A stretch of 64,000 bases of DNA from Multifurca ochricompacta (lineage: Eukaryota; Basidiomycota; Agaricomycetes; Russulales; Russulaceae): positions 1-64,000 of the forward strand of contig WTXG01000190.1 in assembly GCA_022496185.1 (NCBI GenBank), in the 5' to 3' direction. The translations under genes and the position numbers were made by a program. A model generated the notes under the pieces. It saw nothing but the letters and a program-made list of their open reading frames with translations. It was not told the origin of the DNA and did not search any database. How positions within the stretch are numbered: the first letter of the stretch is position 1; each line of letters opens with the position of its first letter. Positions 18,693 through 31,348 of this stretch are shown piece by piece.

Positions 18693-21600
18693 ATGTCTTC
18701 CATCGTCTTCCCCCCAACTTTCAAGTTCGATAAACTTGATGGCTCCAACTGGCAGCAGTGGTCGGTGTCTTTCACTGCGCTGCTGAGGATCAATGGGATG
18801 AAGAGGCACATCACACATGATGTCCCTGAGTTCCTGAATGCTCCCAAGCCAGAGGATGGAGAAAAGGATGACGAGTACGCCAAGCGCTTTGCGCTTTGGT
18901 CTGAGCCTATGTACATAGAATGGAATAGGGTGGAGGAAGTCCTCATGGGAGTTCTGGTGATGGTCACATCGCCAGAAACATACTCCCAAATTGCCTCTGA
19001 CAGAACTTATCCTTCTGTCAATGCCAAGTATGAGTGTTTGGAATCGCTCTACGGCTCAGTAGGTAGCATGGCCACCTACAACTTGTGGTGTTCTGTGTCC
19101 TCCTTCCGCTTGGAGGAGGGTAAACAATTCAGACCCCAGTTGCAGCGTGTGTTGGATGTGAGGAGTACTCTCAAGGAAAATGGGATGGAGATCTCTGATC
19201 TCCAGTTGAGCTTTATATTGCTCCAATCCCTACCTCCATCCTACTCAGCCATTGCTGGCTCTATCCTGGCGTCAGGTCCTCCTGACCGCCTTTCCCCTCA
19301 GGACCTTGTACAAAGGTTCCTAAATGAGGAAAGCCGACTAGCCGGCCCCGCAGGAAGTGGTGTTGGGGCTGCCCTTAACAAGGCAGCCCATGTCAACAAA
19401 AACAAAAACAAAAAACAAGTAACTTTCACGCCACAACCTGCAGGTGCATCATCGTCCAATGATGTCACCTGCTTCTATTGCCAGAAGCCGGGCCACAAGG
19501 CTAATGAATGTCGGCAAAGGAAACAGGACAGAGCCAATGCTGATGCAGGCAAAAAGGGCAACAAGAGGAAGGGGCAAGGCCCCAGTGTACATAATAACTC
19601 CACACAAGTAGCTACCGTAGTTAATGGTAGTGGCAGAATACAGGAGGTGCATGAGACACCTCGCATTTCACTTTATATGATGACCGAGCACACACAAGAA
19701 GTCGATGATGGCAGCAACCCTTGGATGATGGACAGCGGAGCCACCACACATTTTACACCATACTTAGATGATTTCTCTGAGTATTACCCTCACAAGGGGC
19801 ACTCAGTGACGATTGGTGATGGCTCCATAGTCCAAGTCGAAGGAACGGGAAAAGTCATACTCAAAACTCGTAATAATTATGAGTTGGAGTTAAATAATGT
19901 CTTTTACATGCCTGGCAGTGAGAGAATACTGTCAACAAGCTGCATCACGGACAAAGGTGGCTCAGTGGAATTTTCTCCATCTGAGGTCAAAATAAAGTAC
20001 AATAATGCAATTATAGCGGAAGGTGTCAAGGCTATGGGACTCTACTGGGTCTTTGGGAAAACAATGCAGAATCTAAATACTGCTTCCCACAAATCTGCAT
20101 CAACTAGCCTTGATACCTGGCATTTGCGCATGGGTCATATGTCAAAAGAGGCCCTCAAAAGACATGCTCCTAAGGCTGTAAAAGGCCTTAGTATTGATAA
20201 TAGCCAAGTGGAAGACAAGCCGTGTTATGGCTGTGAAATGGGAAAATCACACCGTCTTCCATTCCCTCCCTCTCAAAAGAGAGCTTCAGCACCCTTGGAG
20301 GTCATTCATAGTGACTTAGTTGGTCCTTTACAATGTACCTCAATTCAAGGGAACCTATACTTCGCCACTTTCATAGACGACTTTAGCAGGACTGCTCTAG
20401 TTGTTGCTATGAAAGCAAAAAGTGATTTTACATCGGTCTTCAGTAATATTAAGGCATTCTTGGAAAATAAAACAGACAAGAAAATAAAGACCTTACACAC
20501 AGACCGAGGTGGCGAATTTGTCAATAGGGAGCTGAAGTCAATACTTGAGCAGGCTGGCATAGAGCATAAATTGACAATGCCATATTCCCCACAACAGAAT
20601 GGAAGGGCTGAAAGGTTCAACAGAACCATCATGGAAAAGGCCACCAGTATGCTGCATCATGCTGGTCTTTCCCTTGGTTTCTGGGAATGTGCAGTGCGAA
20701 CAGCCTGTCACATATACAATAGAACGCCTATCCGCTCTAATAAGTGGAGGACACCGCTTGAGCTTCTGGATGGGGACATTCCAGATGTCTCATACTTTAA
20801 AATTTTTGGCTGCTTAGCCTACTACACTGTCCCAGAGGATAAAAGACGTAAACTGGATCATAAAGCCAGGGAGACAGTCTTTGTCGGGTATGCACCCCAC
20901 TCTAAAGGATATCTTCTTTGGGACAGGCATACTCGATCCTTCGTATTGTCAAGAGATGTGACATTTGATGAAGGGTCCTTCCCATCCAACCTTGCCAAGG
21001 ACAGCAAGGGAAAACAAAAGGAAAAAGTTACGCCTTTTGTACTAGAAGTTGAGAGGCCTGTCCAGCCTCAACCAGCAATAGCCACAGTTCCTCAGGCTCC
21101 TGAAGATAAGGATGCTGAGGTTGAGGAACAGGAGGTAGTGGAACCTCCTCAAGTAAATCCTGAGCCTACCACACCCGAAAACGAGCTTGACACACACGAT
21201 CAAACTATCTATCAGACACCACCATCCCAAATTATGGAACCCTCTGAACTCCCTCAGAGAACCCGTGCCAAAAGACAGTCTAAGAAGAATGTTGGCAAGA
21301 TTTCCCAACCAGTTTTTACTAGGGAAAGTCCGCGATCTCAACAATGTGACAGGGCTGTGCAGGAAGATTTAGATCTTGATACTGCCCGTCCCAAACGTTC
21401 ACGTCGCATGAACCCTCGTTTTTACAATGAGGATAATGCTGAGTTCGTGCAGGGTTCTTCCAGACTTGGGCATATGGAATTGCTAAATGCCGCAGGAGTC
21501 TCTTATAGAGATCCCCTGACTTTTCAGGAGGCAATGCAGTCTGACAATGCCAATGATTGGCTTGAGGCATGTAAATATGAAATTGATGCCTTAGATAAAC

Positions 21601-23053
21601 TTGATGTGTGGCGCCTTGAGGATCTTCCAAAAGGAAGAAAGGCTGTCAAGTCAAAATGGGTTTTTAAGCTGAAACCAGATGGACGGTTTCGTGCTAGGCT
21701 TGTGGCAAAAGGTTTCACCCAATTAGAAGGGGTGGACTTCGACGAAACATTCTCTCCAGTCGCCAGATTTGAATCACTCAGATTGTTACTAGCGCTAGCT
21801 ACGCTAGAGGATTGGGAAATCCACCAAATGGATGTCAAATCGGCATTCCTACATGGCGATCTGGAAGAAGAGATTTATATGGAGCAACCTGTTGGTTTCG
21901 TCGTTGCTGGTCAAGAGTCCAAAGTTTGTAGGCTACAAAAAGCATTATATGGCCTCAAACAAGCCTCCCGAGCATGGAATCTACAATTCCATGCAGTTCT
22001 TAATGAACTGGGCTTTACTCGGACGTACTCTGATGCAGGAGTATATGTGTATCATCAAAAGGAGGAGGATGATTCACTTTATGTCATTCTCTATGTAGAT
22101 GACATTACTATACTCGGGTCTTCCAATGATAAGATAACGTGGCTGAAGTCATCTCTATCTAATCGATATGAGATGACTGACCTGGGAGAAATCCAGTCAT
22201 ACCTTGGAGTTAATATCACCAGGGATCGTCCTAACAAGACACTGGAGATTGATCAGGCAGCCTACGTTTTATCTATTATTGAGAAGTTTGGGATGAGGGA
22301 TTCCAACCGAGTATATACTCCTCTTCCCTCTGGCGCTGATGTCCATCTGGTCAAGTTTGATGGCCAAGCATCCACTTCTGAAATAAAGAAGTACCAACAG
22401 TTGATGGGGTCTCTGCTATGGGTGCAGATTGGAAGCAGACCCGATATCAGTTTTGCTGTTGCGTGCCTTAGTCAATATGCTTCCAACCCCTCTCAGGATC
22501 ACATGCGACTTGCAAAATATGTCTTAAAGTATCTTAATAGTACAACAGACTGCAAGTTGCGATATTCTGGAGGGAATGGGGAGAGTGGCCTTCATGGCTT
22601 TGCAGATTCCTCTGGGGAGATCAAGAGGACTGCCGCTCCACCTCAGGCTACGTGTTTTTCTTGGCGAATGGTGCCATTTCATGGTGTTCCAGGAGGCAGA
22701 AAACAGTAGCACAGTCCACCACTGAGGCCGAATATATGAGCCTCTCTGAGGCTGCAAATCAGGCAATGTGGTATAGGACTTTTATGGAGGAATTAGGGTA
22801 TGAGGTATCCTCCCCTATACTACTCCACTGTGACAACAAGGGTGCCGTGGATTTGGCATTAAACCCAGTCACAGGAAGGCGGTCAAAGCATATACCTATC
22901 AAGTACCATGCCATTAGGGGGTACATTGAATCGCATACAATTGAGTTAGTGCGTACCCCCACTGGTGAGATGCTGGCAGATGGCTTCACTAAGTCTCTAC
23001 CAAGAGCATCGTTTGAAACCATGGTCAATGGACTTGGACTTATGCTAAAATGA
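18693..23053 (+). pseudogene. Copia 1 gag-pol polyprotein, one frameshift
   Basis: From MSSIVFPPTF the frame encodes gag with a knuckle (CFYCQKPGHKANEC), protease (MMDSGATTHF), integrase with HHCC finger (HLRMGH...CYGCEMGK) and DD35E residues (HSDLVG, HTDRGGEF, GRAERFN), reverse transcriptase (DVKSAFLHG, LYVDDITIL) and RNase H. Compared with copia 2 one A is missing after 22612 (TCCTC-TGGGG). This ends the first frame at 22709, and the rest continues in another frame from about 22652 to 23053. The RNase H residues downstream are otherwise intact, including TEAEYMS. All functions of a copia element would act in cytoplasmic particles and then the nucleus. Confidence 0.92.
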
Positions 23054-23324
23054 GAGAGCTGGAATTTGGAGACTTTGTATACCAGTCTCACTTTCCCACC
23101 ATGAGAAAAACTCTCAACTTCGAGAGTGATGCAAGAAGTGTGTGTGGTTTCAGTTTGCATAAGCGAATCTACGCGATATGCCTCGGAACACCATGCCTCT
23201 CTCGCACTCAAGAGAGTTAGAGAAGTTGGATCTGTGGCTGGCGATATGCTCATTTAATTGTGATGGCAGTGTGCCCATCCAACTCGTTTCCCATCCATGA
23301 CCAGATGCCTTCAGCATGGAGGGA

Positions 23325-23824
23325 TGTTGAACATAGGAGATGTTCGGTGATGCTTCAGGCATCAGGTGATAAGATTAGCTACTCTGTAGATTAGATTAGA
23401 TACCGGAGTTTCGGACTATTTACATTATCATTATTACTTTCTTTCTCACACTCCGCAGTAGCTGATTAATACACCATGTAACATGTGATTCCTGTAGTGG
23501 CCAATGGCCTTTCTCCCTCTGTTTATTGTTTGGACATTGTCCGGCACTTGTGGACTTATTCCCAGTGCACAGACCATCCCTTAGAAATGTATATAAGGGT
23601 GTCTGTTTCGTCTCTTACACTTCAGAGTTTCTTCTACCTCTGAAGTGTAAGTCGTCCTCTCTACTATCATCATCACCTTTAGACTAACTCTGTATATAGA
23701 ACTTGTCATTCTAGGTGTGTAGTATAGTAATAGAGAGTTTCTTCTACCTCTGAAGTAACTTGTCATTCTAGCCTAACCCGCTAAACTTTACAGTCAGTAT
23801 GCTGCGCCTCATGCCTGTTTCACA
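23325..23824 (+). repeat. Copia 1 3' LTR
   Basis: It is preceded by the purine tract GGAGGGA. The one difference seen from the 5' LTR is a CpG transition (GTCATT against GTCGTT). Confidence 0.92.
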
Positions 23825-23957
23825 CACAGGGATGGAAGCAAGGCATGTGATGGGTCCCAGGACAGGGACGTGATCAAGAAGTGGAGAGTAGGCGGAAGGG
23901 AAGGGTTCTTGTTAGGGAGAGTGAAAAAGAGTGGGGTGCTAGGCCCTGGTTGTAACA

Positions 23958-24129
23958 CAGTGTCTCAGGTGCTTCTGGCACTTTTCCATTCAACATCATC
24001 TTAGGGAAGTGCCCCTTTGACTTTGACTCGTCCCACTTGAACTCCAAGAAGCCTTATTGGTTTCTTACCTGAACCTACGAATCGCACTGTCACACAAGTC
24101 GTGTGGAACGTCCTGCACCAGGTGTAACA
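23958..24129 (+). repeat. Inverted LTR fragment inside gypsy B
   Basis: These 172 bases are the first part of a family A-E LTR in the opposite direction from the neighbouring LTR piece (23825-23957). Both pieces end TAACA and both are followed by CAGTG. This looks like an end-joining or template-switch product that also removed most of ORF3. Confidence 0.6.
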
Positions 24130-24341
24130 CAGTGGGTGAAGTCATCGTTGGGGTTAGGGGACTGCTTCTTGGTCCGTGCTTCAGCAGCCTCATAGTCAAT
24201 AGGGGAAGAGGGATGAGTGGAAGGATGGGCAGCGGGGAAGTTCTCAACAACTACAGTGGCAGTGAAGGCATCGATGGCAGCATTGGCAGTGATGAAAGAC
24301 ATAATGGATTTGATGGTGTTAGGACATTGCTGGGGGAGCAT
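24130..24341 (-). pseudogene. Gypsy B ORF3, N-terminal remnant
   Basis: About 70 residues match the start of the family ORF3 (MLPQQCPNTIKSIMSF, then PSSPIDYEAAEA and SPNPNDDF). The knuckle part is lost at the junction with the inverted LTR fragment. Confidence 0.75.
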
Positions 24342-24369
24342 GTACTGAGGAATTCGATGGGGTTGGGGT

Positions 24370-26880
24370 TGTCCTTTTAATTATCTTTGGGTGCTTCTGG
24401 ATGTTGGGCATGGAACTCTGAGATAAGGACTGGGGCAAAGATATTCCTGGCTGGCTCCCATGAATTGTCAGAGTCTGGGAATCCCTTCCACTTAATCAGG
24501 TAATGCAGTTTGTGCCCTCGGCCTTTTCATCCTGAGTCTAGAATGCACTCCACTTCCCACTCTGCTTCTCCATCAATAAGGTCAGGTGGGGGTCTTGGGA
24601 AGTTTTCCCCATGGATGGAAGTCTCCTTATATGGAGTTAGAAGTCTGGCATGGAAGACAGGGTGGATCTTCCATTGCAGCAGCAGTTGCAATTCATAGGA
24701 TCTCCATCTTTCCACCAGAGGCCATTAACCTCTTTCAGGTTGTGTGCATTGGCCCACGAGCAACATAGCTCTTGGTTCATGTTCTGTGAGACTTGTGCCC
24801 ACAAGTCCATGTCGTGGAGACTGACTACTGCAGTCCTTGTGAAAACCTCTTCTGGGAGGACAGTTATGTTGTCATTGTCATCCTCTCCTGTATGCATGTC
24901 TGGTCTTCATGACAACGCATCCACTTGTGCATTCTGACTTCCCTTAATGTGCTTTAAGGTGAAGTCATATTCTTCTAGTTCCAGGACTTCTTGTGCTACA
25001 TGTCAACTGATTTTATGGGGTTCCTTCCAGTACAATAGGTTGGAATGGTCAGTGTAAATGACTGTCTTATGAGGATTTCCCACAAGGTAGGGTTGCCAAT
25101 GTCACAGTGCCTTGACTATGGCTAAGAGTTCCCTGTCCCAAATGTCATAATTTCATTCGGTGGATGAAAAGGTTTCCGAATAGTATGCCACTGGGTGAAG
25201 TATCTGTGAATCATCCTTTTGATATAACACCGCCCCATTTGCAAAGTGGGAGGCGTCCACTTCCAATTCAAAGGGGTGACTCAGATTGGGTTGGATGAGT
25301 ACTGGTTCTGAGCCCACCAGGTCTCTGATCTGTTCAAACGCCTGCTGCTGCACCATTCCCCAGTGCCACAGCACATCCTTTTTCAGGAGATCATTTAATG
25401 GTCACGCAATACCTGAGAATCCCTTGACAAAACATTGGTAGAAATTGCAAAATCCAATAAATGATTGGACTTCCTTGATGCAAGTTGGTACAGGCCACTC
25501 TTGGATTCCCTGCACTTTAATGGGGTCCATGCGCACTTGTCCTCCCTCCAGGATGACTCCTAGATATTCAATACTTCGCTGCTCAAAGGCACATTTTGCC
25601 AGTTTGAGGTACAGGTCATGTTCATGTAATATATCCAGCACTTGATGTACTTGCTTCCAATGGTGATTCAGATTGTTGGTCATGGCAACCAGGATGTTGT
25701 CCATGTAGACCACCACTTTGCCTGTAAGGATGAGGTCACGGAAGATGTGATTCATCATAGATTGGAATGTTGCTGGCGAGTTGGTGAGACCAAAGAACAT
25801 GACGTTTGGTTCGAATAAGCCTTGGTTGTCTTAAAAGCTGCTTTACACTGGTTGCCTTCTCTGATCCTGATGTTGTTGTAGCCCCATTGCACATCCATCT
25901 TTGAAAAGAGGGACTTGTCCCTCATGGTGTCGATAAGTTCGGAGATGAGTGGTAGGGGGTAGGCATTTTTCACAGTGTGGGCATTAATTTGTTGATAGTC
26001 CTGGACCAGTTGCAGCTTCCCATCCTTTTTCTTGATAAAGAAGAAGGGTGAGGCATATGGTGACTTGGATGGCCAAATGTATCCTTTTGCCAGATGTTCC
26101 TCAAGGAAGTTGGTAAGTGCAGCCTGCTCGGATTGGGATAGCGGGTAGACTTTGCAGTCTATGGCGGCTGGTGTATCAGGGAGAAAATCAATGGCATGAT
26201 CCCATGGTTTCCCAGGTGGAAAGCACTGCAACTCCTCCTCAGAGAACACCTTCCAATGTTGGTGATAGGTGCTCAGCACCACGTCATGATAAGTCTTCTT
26301 GGCCTGTCCCTGTACTGCCTTCTGGGCTAGTTCTGATGCTTGGTGGCATAACAGCGACCAGGGTTGTTCTCCTCATCTGTGCTTGTGGCCTTTATGGCCA
26401 CGTGTCTGATTGTATAGTCATAGCCCAATGACATGATGATGACTGGGTATGAGTCTTTGTCCATTGTTGCATCAGCCCAATTGATCTTTGGTTTGAAGGC
26501 AGCAAGCTAAGGGTACCACAAGATAAGATCTTCGTCTCCCAGGTCGGTAATCAAGAAGTGAATGATCTTTGTTGTTTCTCCCACTTGGATATTTAGGTCA
26601 GTGTAGTGCATAATTTTTCTGGCACAATTGGCTGTTCCGTCAATGTTCCATATGTTCTTCTCCTGGGGGAGTGCCAGCCTTCCTAGGCCCATTGTTTTAA
26701 TTAGTTGTGGATGAATGAAACTGTCTGTAGCTCCAGAGTCTATTAAGATATCTCGGTCAGCCATCCTCTGTGTAGTTTCGAAATGAACTGGTATTTTTAA
26801 CAACTTGAATCGACTAGTATACACAGAGGTGACATGGAGTGCTCATGCCCAGGCTGATGGGGTTGAGCCTAACAAAAATC
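24370..26880 (-). pseudogene. Gypsy B pol with deleted integrase core
   Basis: Pieces of protease (ILIDSGATDSF near 26750), reverse transcriptase (VVYMDNILVA, the YMDD motif changed to YMDN, near 25710), RNase H (FELEVDASHFANGAVL near 25260) and chromodomain (about 24370-24560) are present. Near 24700 the integrase region jumps from GLWWKDGD straight to the WKIHPVFHARLL block, so about 1 kb with the HHCC finger and DDE core is absent. Many stops and frameshifts are present. Confidence 0.82.
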
Positions 26881-28380
26881 CTTCTTTGCAAACACCTTTT
26901 CTACCAATATGGTGCACACTTCCTCACTTTCTTTCATCATATTGGCCCATATGTCTTGGGCTTTCTCTTCCTTGGATCACTTGTCCACAGTGGGTGGATT
27001 ATTCTGGGCAGGGGCTCCTGGTGTGGTGGCTGCAGCTGCAACATGCACTCCTTTCTTGGGACAGTCTTGAGACATGTGTCCCAATGCTTTGCAATGGAAG
27101 CACCATCCTTCTTTCATCAACGTTTGCCGCTCGTCTTCTGTGAGTGTTGCCCTGGCCTTGACTCAGTCTGCAGAGGTATCCATAGCGTTTGGATCCCTTT
27201 GTGTGTGTTGTACAGGCTTAACCCCAAAGGCTGCCTTCCACTGGTCTTGAGTTTTCCCTTTCTTGGTATCGACTCCAAAACGTGTCTGAAAGTCAAGGTA
27301 GTCTTGCTGCTGTCGTCAAGCAGCATCAACCCATCCGTCCCAGTCATGAGGATGATGGAACTGGATGATATTCTTGACCAGTGGGTTGGGTAAACCTTGT
27401 GAGAAGAGGTCTAGGGTTGCCTCTTCATCTGTGTCATATCCAACCCTATTGGCCAGGCTCCTGAACTTGGCAACATATGCGTCCAGTTCTCCTTTTTCCA
27501 TCCTAAGGGACTTCAACTCTCAGGCTGCCTTCTGCTTGGCCTGCCCATCAGTGAAGGCGTCTTTGAACCTTTGGGCAATGGTCTCCCAAAGGCCTTTGCT
27601 TGTGGTTTGATGCCCACCCTCAATCTGCTCATTGAGCCATTCCAACTGCTCCATGGTCCAGTCATCCACTGCATCCCCTTGGATTAATGAAAGGAACAGG
27701 TTGGCACATTGGAACAGGTTGACAATCTGGGGAACATCATGATTGAAGTTCTTGAAGGTCATGAATTCCAACATAAACTTTTTACTTTGTGATCGATCCC
27801 TGGTAAATGTTTGGGGCAGCACTCCTGACAGATGTCCTGAAGGAGGAGGAATGTTTGGTGGTGCAGCCACAGGGACTGGTGGGGCGAGGTCTGGGAGTTG
27901 GGCAGCAATGGTGGACATATTTTGGTGGAGTGGGGTAATGGTGTCAGTAGACTGTATCAATATCTGGGGAGTTGTCAAAGCAGGGGCTCTGATCGTGACA
28001 ACTGTGGGTGCAACCAGGAACATAGACACTGCTAATGCCAGTGCTTCTTCACTATGTTCTTCTGTGTACTCTTCTGGTTCAGAGTCTGTGACAATGGCCA
28101 GAGGGTTTTCTCTCCACGGGCCTAGTCCAAATTCAGGTGGGGCAGGTCCTGTAGTGACCCAAGAGTGTCAGCTGTCCAAATATTGGATGTGATACCAAAC
28201 TCTCTTCTTGTTGTCGTATTCTACCGGTTGGTATCTTCCATCATAATAGACGTAGTATCCAAACTCGGACTCAAAATCTTTCCAGGTGGCAGAGCCAAGT
28301 ACTTGCTGTGAAAGATTATTCTCATCTTGCCGCTCAATGAGTTCTTCTTGGAAAAGGGTCTGACTGCAGCTGGAAGCCAC
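26881..28380 (-). pseudogene. Gypsy B gag
   Basis: It begins with GTG at 28380 like the other copies. FESEFGYYVYYDGRYQPVEY, the proline-rich linker, the capsid-like block (27520-27800) and a knuckle remnant (CFHCKALGHMSQDC) follow. It is interrupted by stops such as the one in QKAA-ELKSL near 27518 and the one at DAA near 27315. Confidence 0.82.
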
Positions 28381-28399
28381 TGTGAGAGACTTGACTTGA

Positions 28400-28973
28400 T
28401 GTTACATCCAGTGTGGGACGTTCCACACAACTTGTGTGACAGCGCGATTCATGGGTTCAGGTAAGAAACCAATAAGGCTTCTTGGAGTCAAGTGGGGAGA
28501 GTCAAAGTCAAAGGGGCTGTACCCTAAGACGATGTTGAGCAGAGAAGTGCCAAAAGCACTGAGACAGATGAGTCAGAGATTCAAAGGGATGTCCAGAAGA
28601 CAGGCACCAATGTATTCAATAAGTCGAGTCTGAGGTCTACAATGTAGTTACAGTGGACTTATATACATAAGGGAGCAGGCATCTAAAGATAAGGTCAGAG
28701 TCAAGTGGGCCCGAATATCTGAAAGCAGAGGGCATAAAGCCTGGCTTCTGATAGGGAATTAAGTAAATGTCCAGTCATAAAGATAAGAAGATAAGGGAGG
28801 CAATCATAAGCAAAGACAAGTCAACAAAGACAAATACGGTCATGGGGATGGAAGCAGCACATGTGACAGATCCCAGGAGGGAGACGTGATCAAGAAATGT
28901 AGTGTAGGTGGAAGCGCAGGGTTCAAGTGAGGGAGAGAAAAGAAAAGAGGAGTACTTGGGTGAGGTTGTAACA
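28400..28973 (-). repeat. Gypsy B 5' LTR
   Basis: Plus-strand ends are TGTTAC and GTAACA. The primer site next to it (28387-28397) has lost the CpG, while the LTR copy still reads AAGTCGAGTCT. Confidence 0.85.
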
Positions 28974-29079
28974 GGTTGCAACTGGTCTATTTCCATATAT
29001 GGCATAGCCAAAGTCCACAGCCATGGGAATACCTGACTCATGGATCTGAGTCATCCAGGAGAAATTCCCACAGGCTCCT

Positions 29080-29215
29080 AAACTGGAAAGAAATGGCCAA
29101 AATTGGGGATTGAACCCAAGACCTCCAGTCAGAGCCATGTCTACATGCATGCGCTCCCACTCCAACCACTGAGCCACACAGTCTCACTACTAAAACCACA
29201 CAATATATATTATAT
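29080..29215 (-). repeat. tRNA-derived SINE-like sequence, copy 1
   Basis: On the minus strand TGGCTCAGTGG (29175-29165) fits an RNA polymerase III A box and GGTTCAATCCC (29116-29106) a B box. Upstream lies TATATTGTGTGGTTTTAGTAG, closely matched by the copy at 38050. The box spacing of about 59 bases and the lack of a clear cloverleaf argue against a working tRNA gene. Confidence 0.5.
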
Positions 29216-29446
29216 ATGGTTATTAAGAGTATTATTAGATGTGTATCCTATGTATCATGAATGCATTTTGTCAATGTGATGGTTTGTGATGCATTTGTGA
29301 CAATTTATCTGCTTAGTGCAACACTTGCATTTCCAGTCTCAATCTCCAGTGGAGATTCACATGGCTAGCCATTATACTGAGCATTCTACCTTACTTACAA
29401 GACACTAGAGTACATGTATTTAAACAGAACATATTGGAAAGACAGA

Positions 29447-29822
29447 CCTCCAGCAGGGCCTATTGCCACTGCTCCGACTCACTTCTTGCATGTGTGCCCC
29501 TCTTGTAACTTGTGGGCCTCTTGAATGTTGACTGCGGCTCTTGTAGTTTGCTTTGACAGTCTTGAATCAACTTGCTTTTGATAGCCTTGACCTTGAGCCT
29601 CGATCCTGGCCCTCTGTGGTTCGCCTTGATACTGTGACTTGACTGATCCTTGACAGTCTCGACCTTGACCTTGCATGCGCTCCATAACTTGAAGGACTGC
29701 AGCTTGAATGACCTTGACACAGCAGAAATTAGAACAGACTTAACAGAACTTAGAATGAGAAACACTCACCGAACCCGCAAGGAGACAACAACACATCCCC
29801 TTTCCCAAATCCCTGAACAACA
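29447..29822. repeat. CAAGGTCAAGG-rich repeat upstream of gag relic H
   Basis: The first ~180 bases are the reverse complement of 38890-39049 (shared blocks include GGCCCTGCTGGAGG and CAAGGTCAAGGCTATCAAAA). It may be the leader or LTR edge of the retroelement whose gag starts at 29823. The short frames here are low-complexity shadows. Confidence 0.45.
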
Positions 29823-29914
29823 ATGTCTCACTCGGCACGAGAACCACAGACCCCTCCAATAGATGACATGTCCCTCAAATACCAATCTCCAGATCAATAC
29901 TTAACAGACAGATC

Positions 29915-30417
29915 TGTTGAACACAGGAGATGTTCGGTGATGCTTCAGGCATCAGGTGATTAGATTAGCTACTTTGTAGATTAGATTAGATACCGAAGTT
30001 TCGGACTATTAACATTATCATTATTACTTTCTTTCTCACATTCCGCAGTAGCTGACTGATGCACCATATAACATGTGATTTCTGTAATGGCCAATGGCCT
30101 TTGTCCCTCATGTTTATTGTTTGGACTTTGTCCGGCACCTGTGGACTTATTCCCAGTGTGCACAGACCATTCCTTGGAGTATATAAGGATGTCTGTTTCG
30201 TCCTCTACACTTCAGAGTTTTCTTCATCTCTGAAGTGTAAGTCCGTTCTACATTACTTTCTACTTATACCTTTGACTAACTGCTCTTTGTAGCTAACTTG
30301 TCTTTTAGGTCAGTAGTATAGTAATAGAGTTTTCTTCATCTCTGAAGTCTAACTTGTCTTTTAGCCTAAACCGCTAACTCACTACAGTCAGTATGCTGCG
30401 CACATGCCTGTTTCACA
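29915..30417 (+). repeat. Copia 2 5' LTR
   Basis: It has TG...CA ends, a TATATAAG box near 30178, and the CACTTCAGAG hairpin. Confidence 0.95.
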
Positions 30418-31348
30418 GGTTATGGGCCCTGGGCACACTTTACTGATCTGTCATTTCTTTTGATCAGTCCAACCTTTCTTCAAGCTCACCAGCTTCAAGA
30501 CTTCGTCTTTTCCCAATCAGTCTTACAGTGAGCTTCGATTCTTTTCCCCTTGCCCTTAACTGTCCACAAGGTGGTGCGCTTCATGTGCCCACCTTGATCT
30601 GTCTGGCTAGTCCCTCAGGGGATTCTTGCAAGAGGTGATGAGGGACCCTAAGCAGGTGAAACACCTTGAGTTCCTCATGTGCGCTCTAAGTAAATAGTAT
30701 TCTTAGTTGTAGCTGGGTTTTCGTCCCATCCATAGTCTTAGTAGGCCCCTTGCCCAGAAGGCTTGGAGCTATAGGTTCAGTCAATGCTTGGCTCAATCCG
30801 TAAGCCAGGTTTAGCAACCTGCTGGTAGAGTTTAGGGTCTAGAACAAGGCATGGGTAGTCACTCCCATGACACTTGGGCTCGATACAAGTAGGCTTGAAC
30901 TACTATAGTATTTACACAGTAGCTAGAGGGTTTTGTCTCTGGGCAGAAGTACCCGCTGCTTTCATTGGGGGTTCGCCCCAACCAGAGGAAACCTAATAGT
31001 TTACTATAGTCATGGCCCCAATCATCTAGGGCTTAATCATGGACTCCACCACCAGCACTAGAGGAAGGGCTCTATACCCTTTGTCTCTAGTGGAACTTGC
31101 GGTTGGCTCCTCCATGACATGACTCCCCATCTATTTACACAATGTCCCCCTGATGTGGGCTTAGGACTTGTTATAGATGGCGCTAGACAGCTTAACTATA
31201 CTACTTAGAAGTCGCACATCAGAGGCAGGACTTTCTTAAGTTCTGAAGCATAGCGCCACAGAATGGACGGGCCCTCTTAAATGAGACCTGGACAACTGGT
31301 TCTAACTGCTCCTTGGAACCAGGATCAAAACCTTTTAAATCATCTCAA
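30418..31348 (+). other. Copia 2 primer site and leader
   Basis: It opens with GGTTATGGGCCC, the initiator tRNA-Met match. The remaining 919 bases parallel the copia 1 leader closely and contain no long frame. Confidence 0.7.

Larger units (their letters stand above)
17264..23824 (+). mobile_element. Copia element 1
   Basis: Two 500-bp LTRs (TGTTGAAC to TTTCACA) enclose a primer site, a leader of about 930 bases and one gag-pol frame in copia order (integrase before reverse transcriptase). I found one difference between the LTRs, so insertion was recent. The flanks TCAAC and CACAG do not match. Left is gypsy fragment F (plus) and right is gypsy B LTR DNA (minus), so the element may mark a recombination point. 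Confidence 0.92.
23825..28973 (-). mobile_element. Gypsy element B, decayed and rearranged
   Basis: It has the gypsy A-E family order on the minus strand: a partial 3' LTR at 23825-23957, an inverted piece of LTR at 23958-24129, a truncated third ORF, pol with an internal deletion, gag, and a 574-bp 5' LTR at 28400-28973. The right flank is unique DNA. The left end is joined to copia 1. Confidence 0.85.

Noticed and set aside
29106..29175. Functional tRNA gene on the minus strand
   Set aside because: A and B boxes are present, but I could not fold a full cloverleaf and a related copy shares non-tRNA flanks.
29460..29765. 101-codon minus-strand frame in the CAAGGTCAAGG-rich region
   Set aside because: It has repetitive low-complexity composition, no domain, and the related copy at 38890-39049 does not preserve the frame.
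31313..31348. Upstream extension of copia 2 starting at TTG
   Set aside because: It has no ATG and is not kept in frame in copia 1. The shared ATG at 31349 fits the family better.
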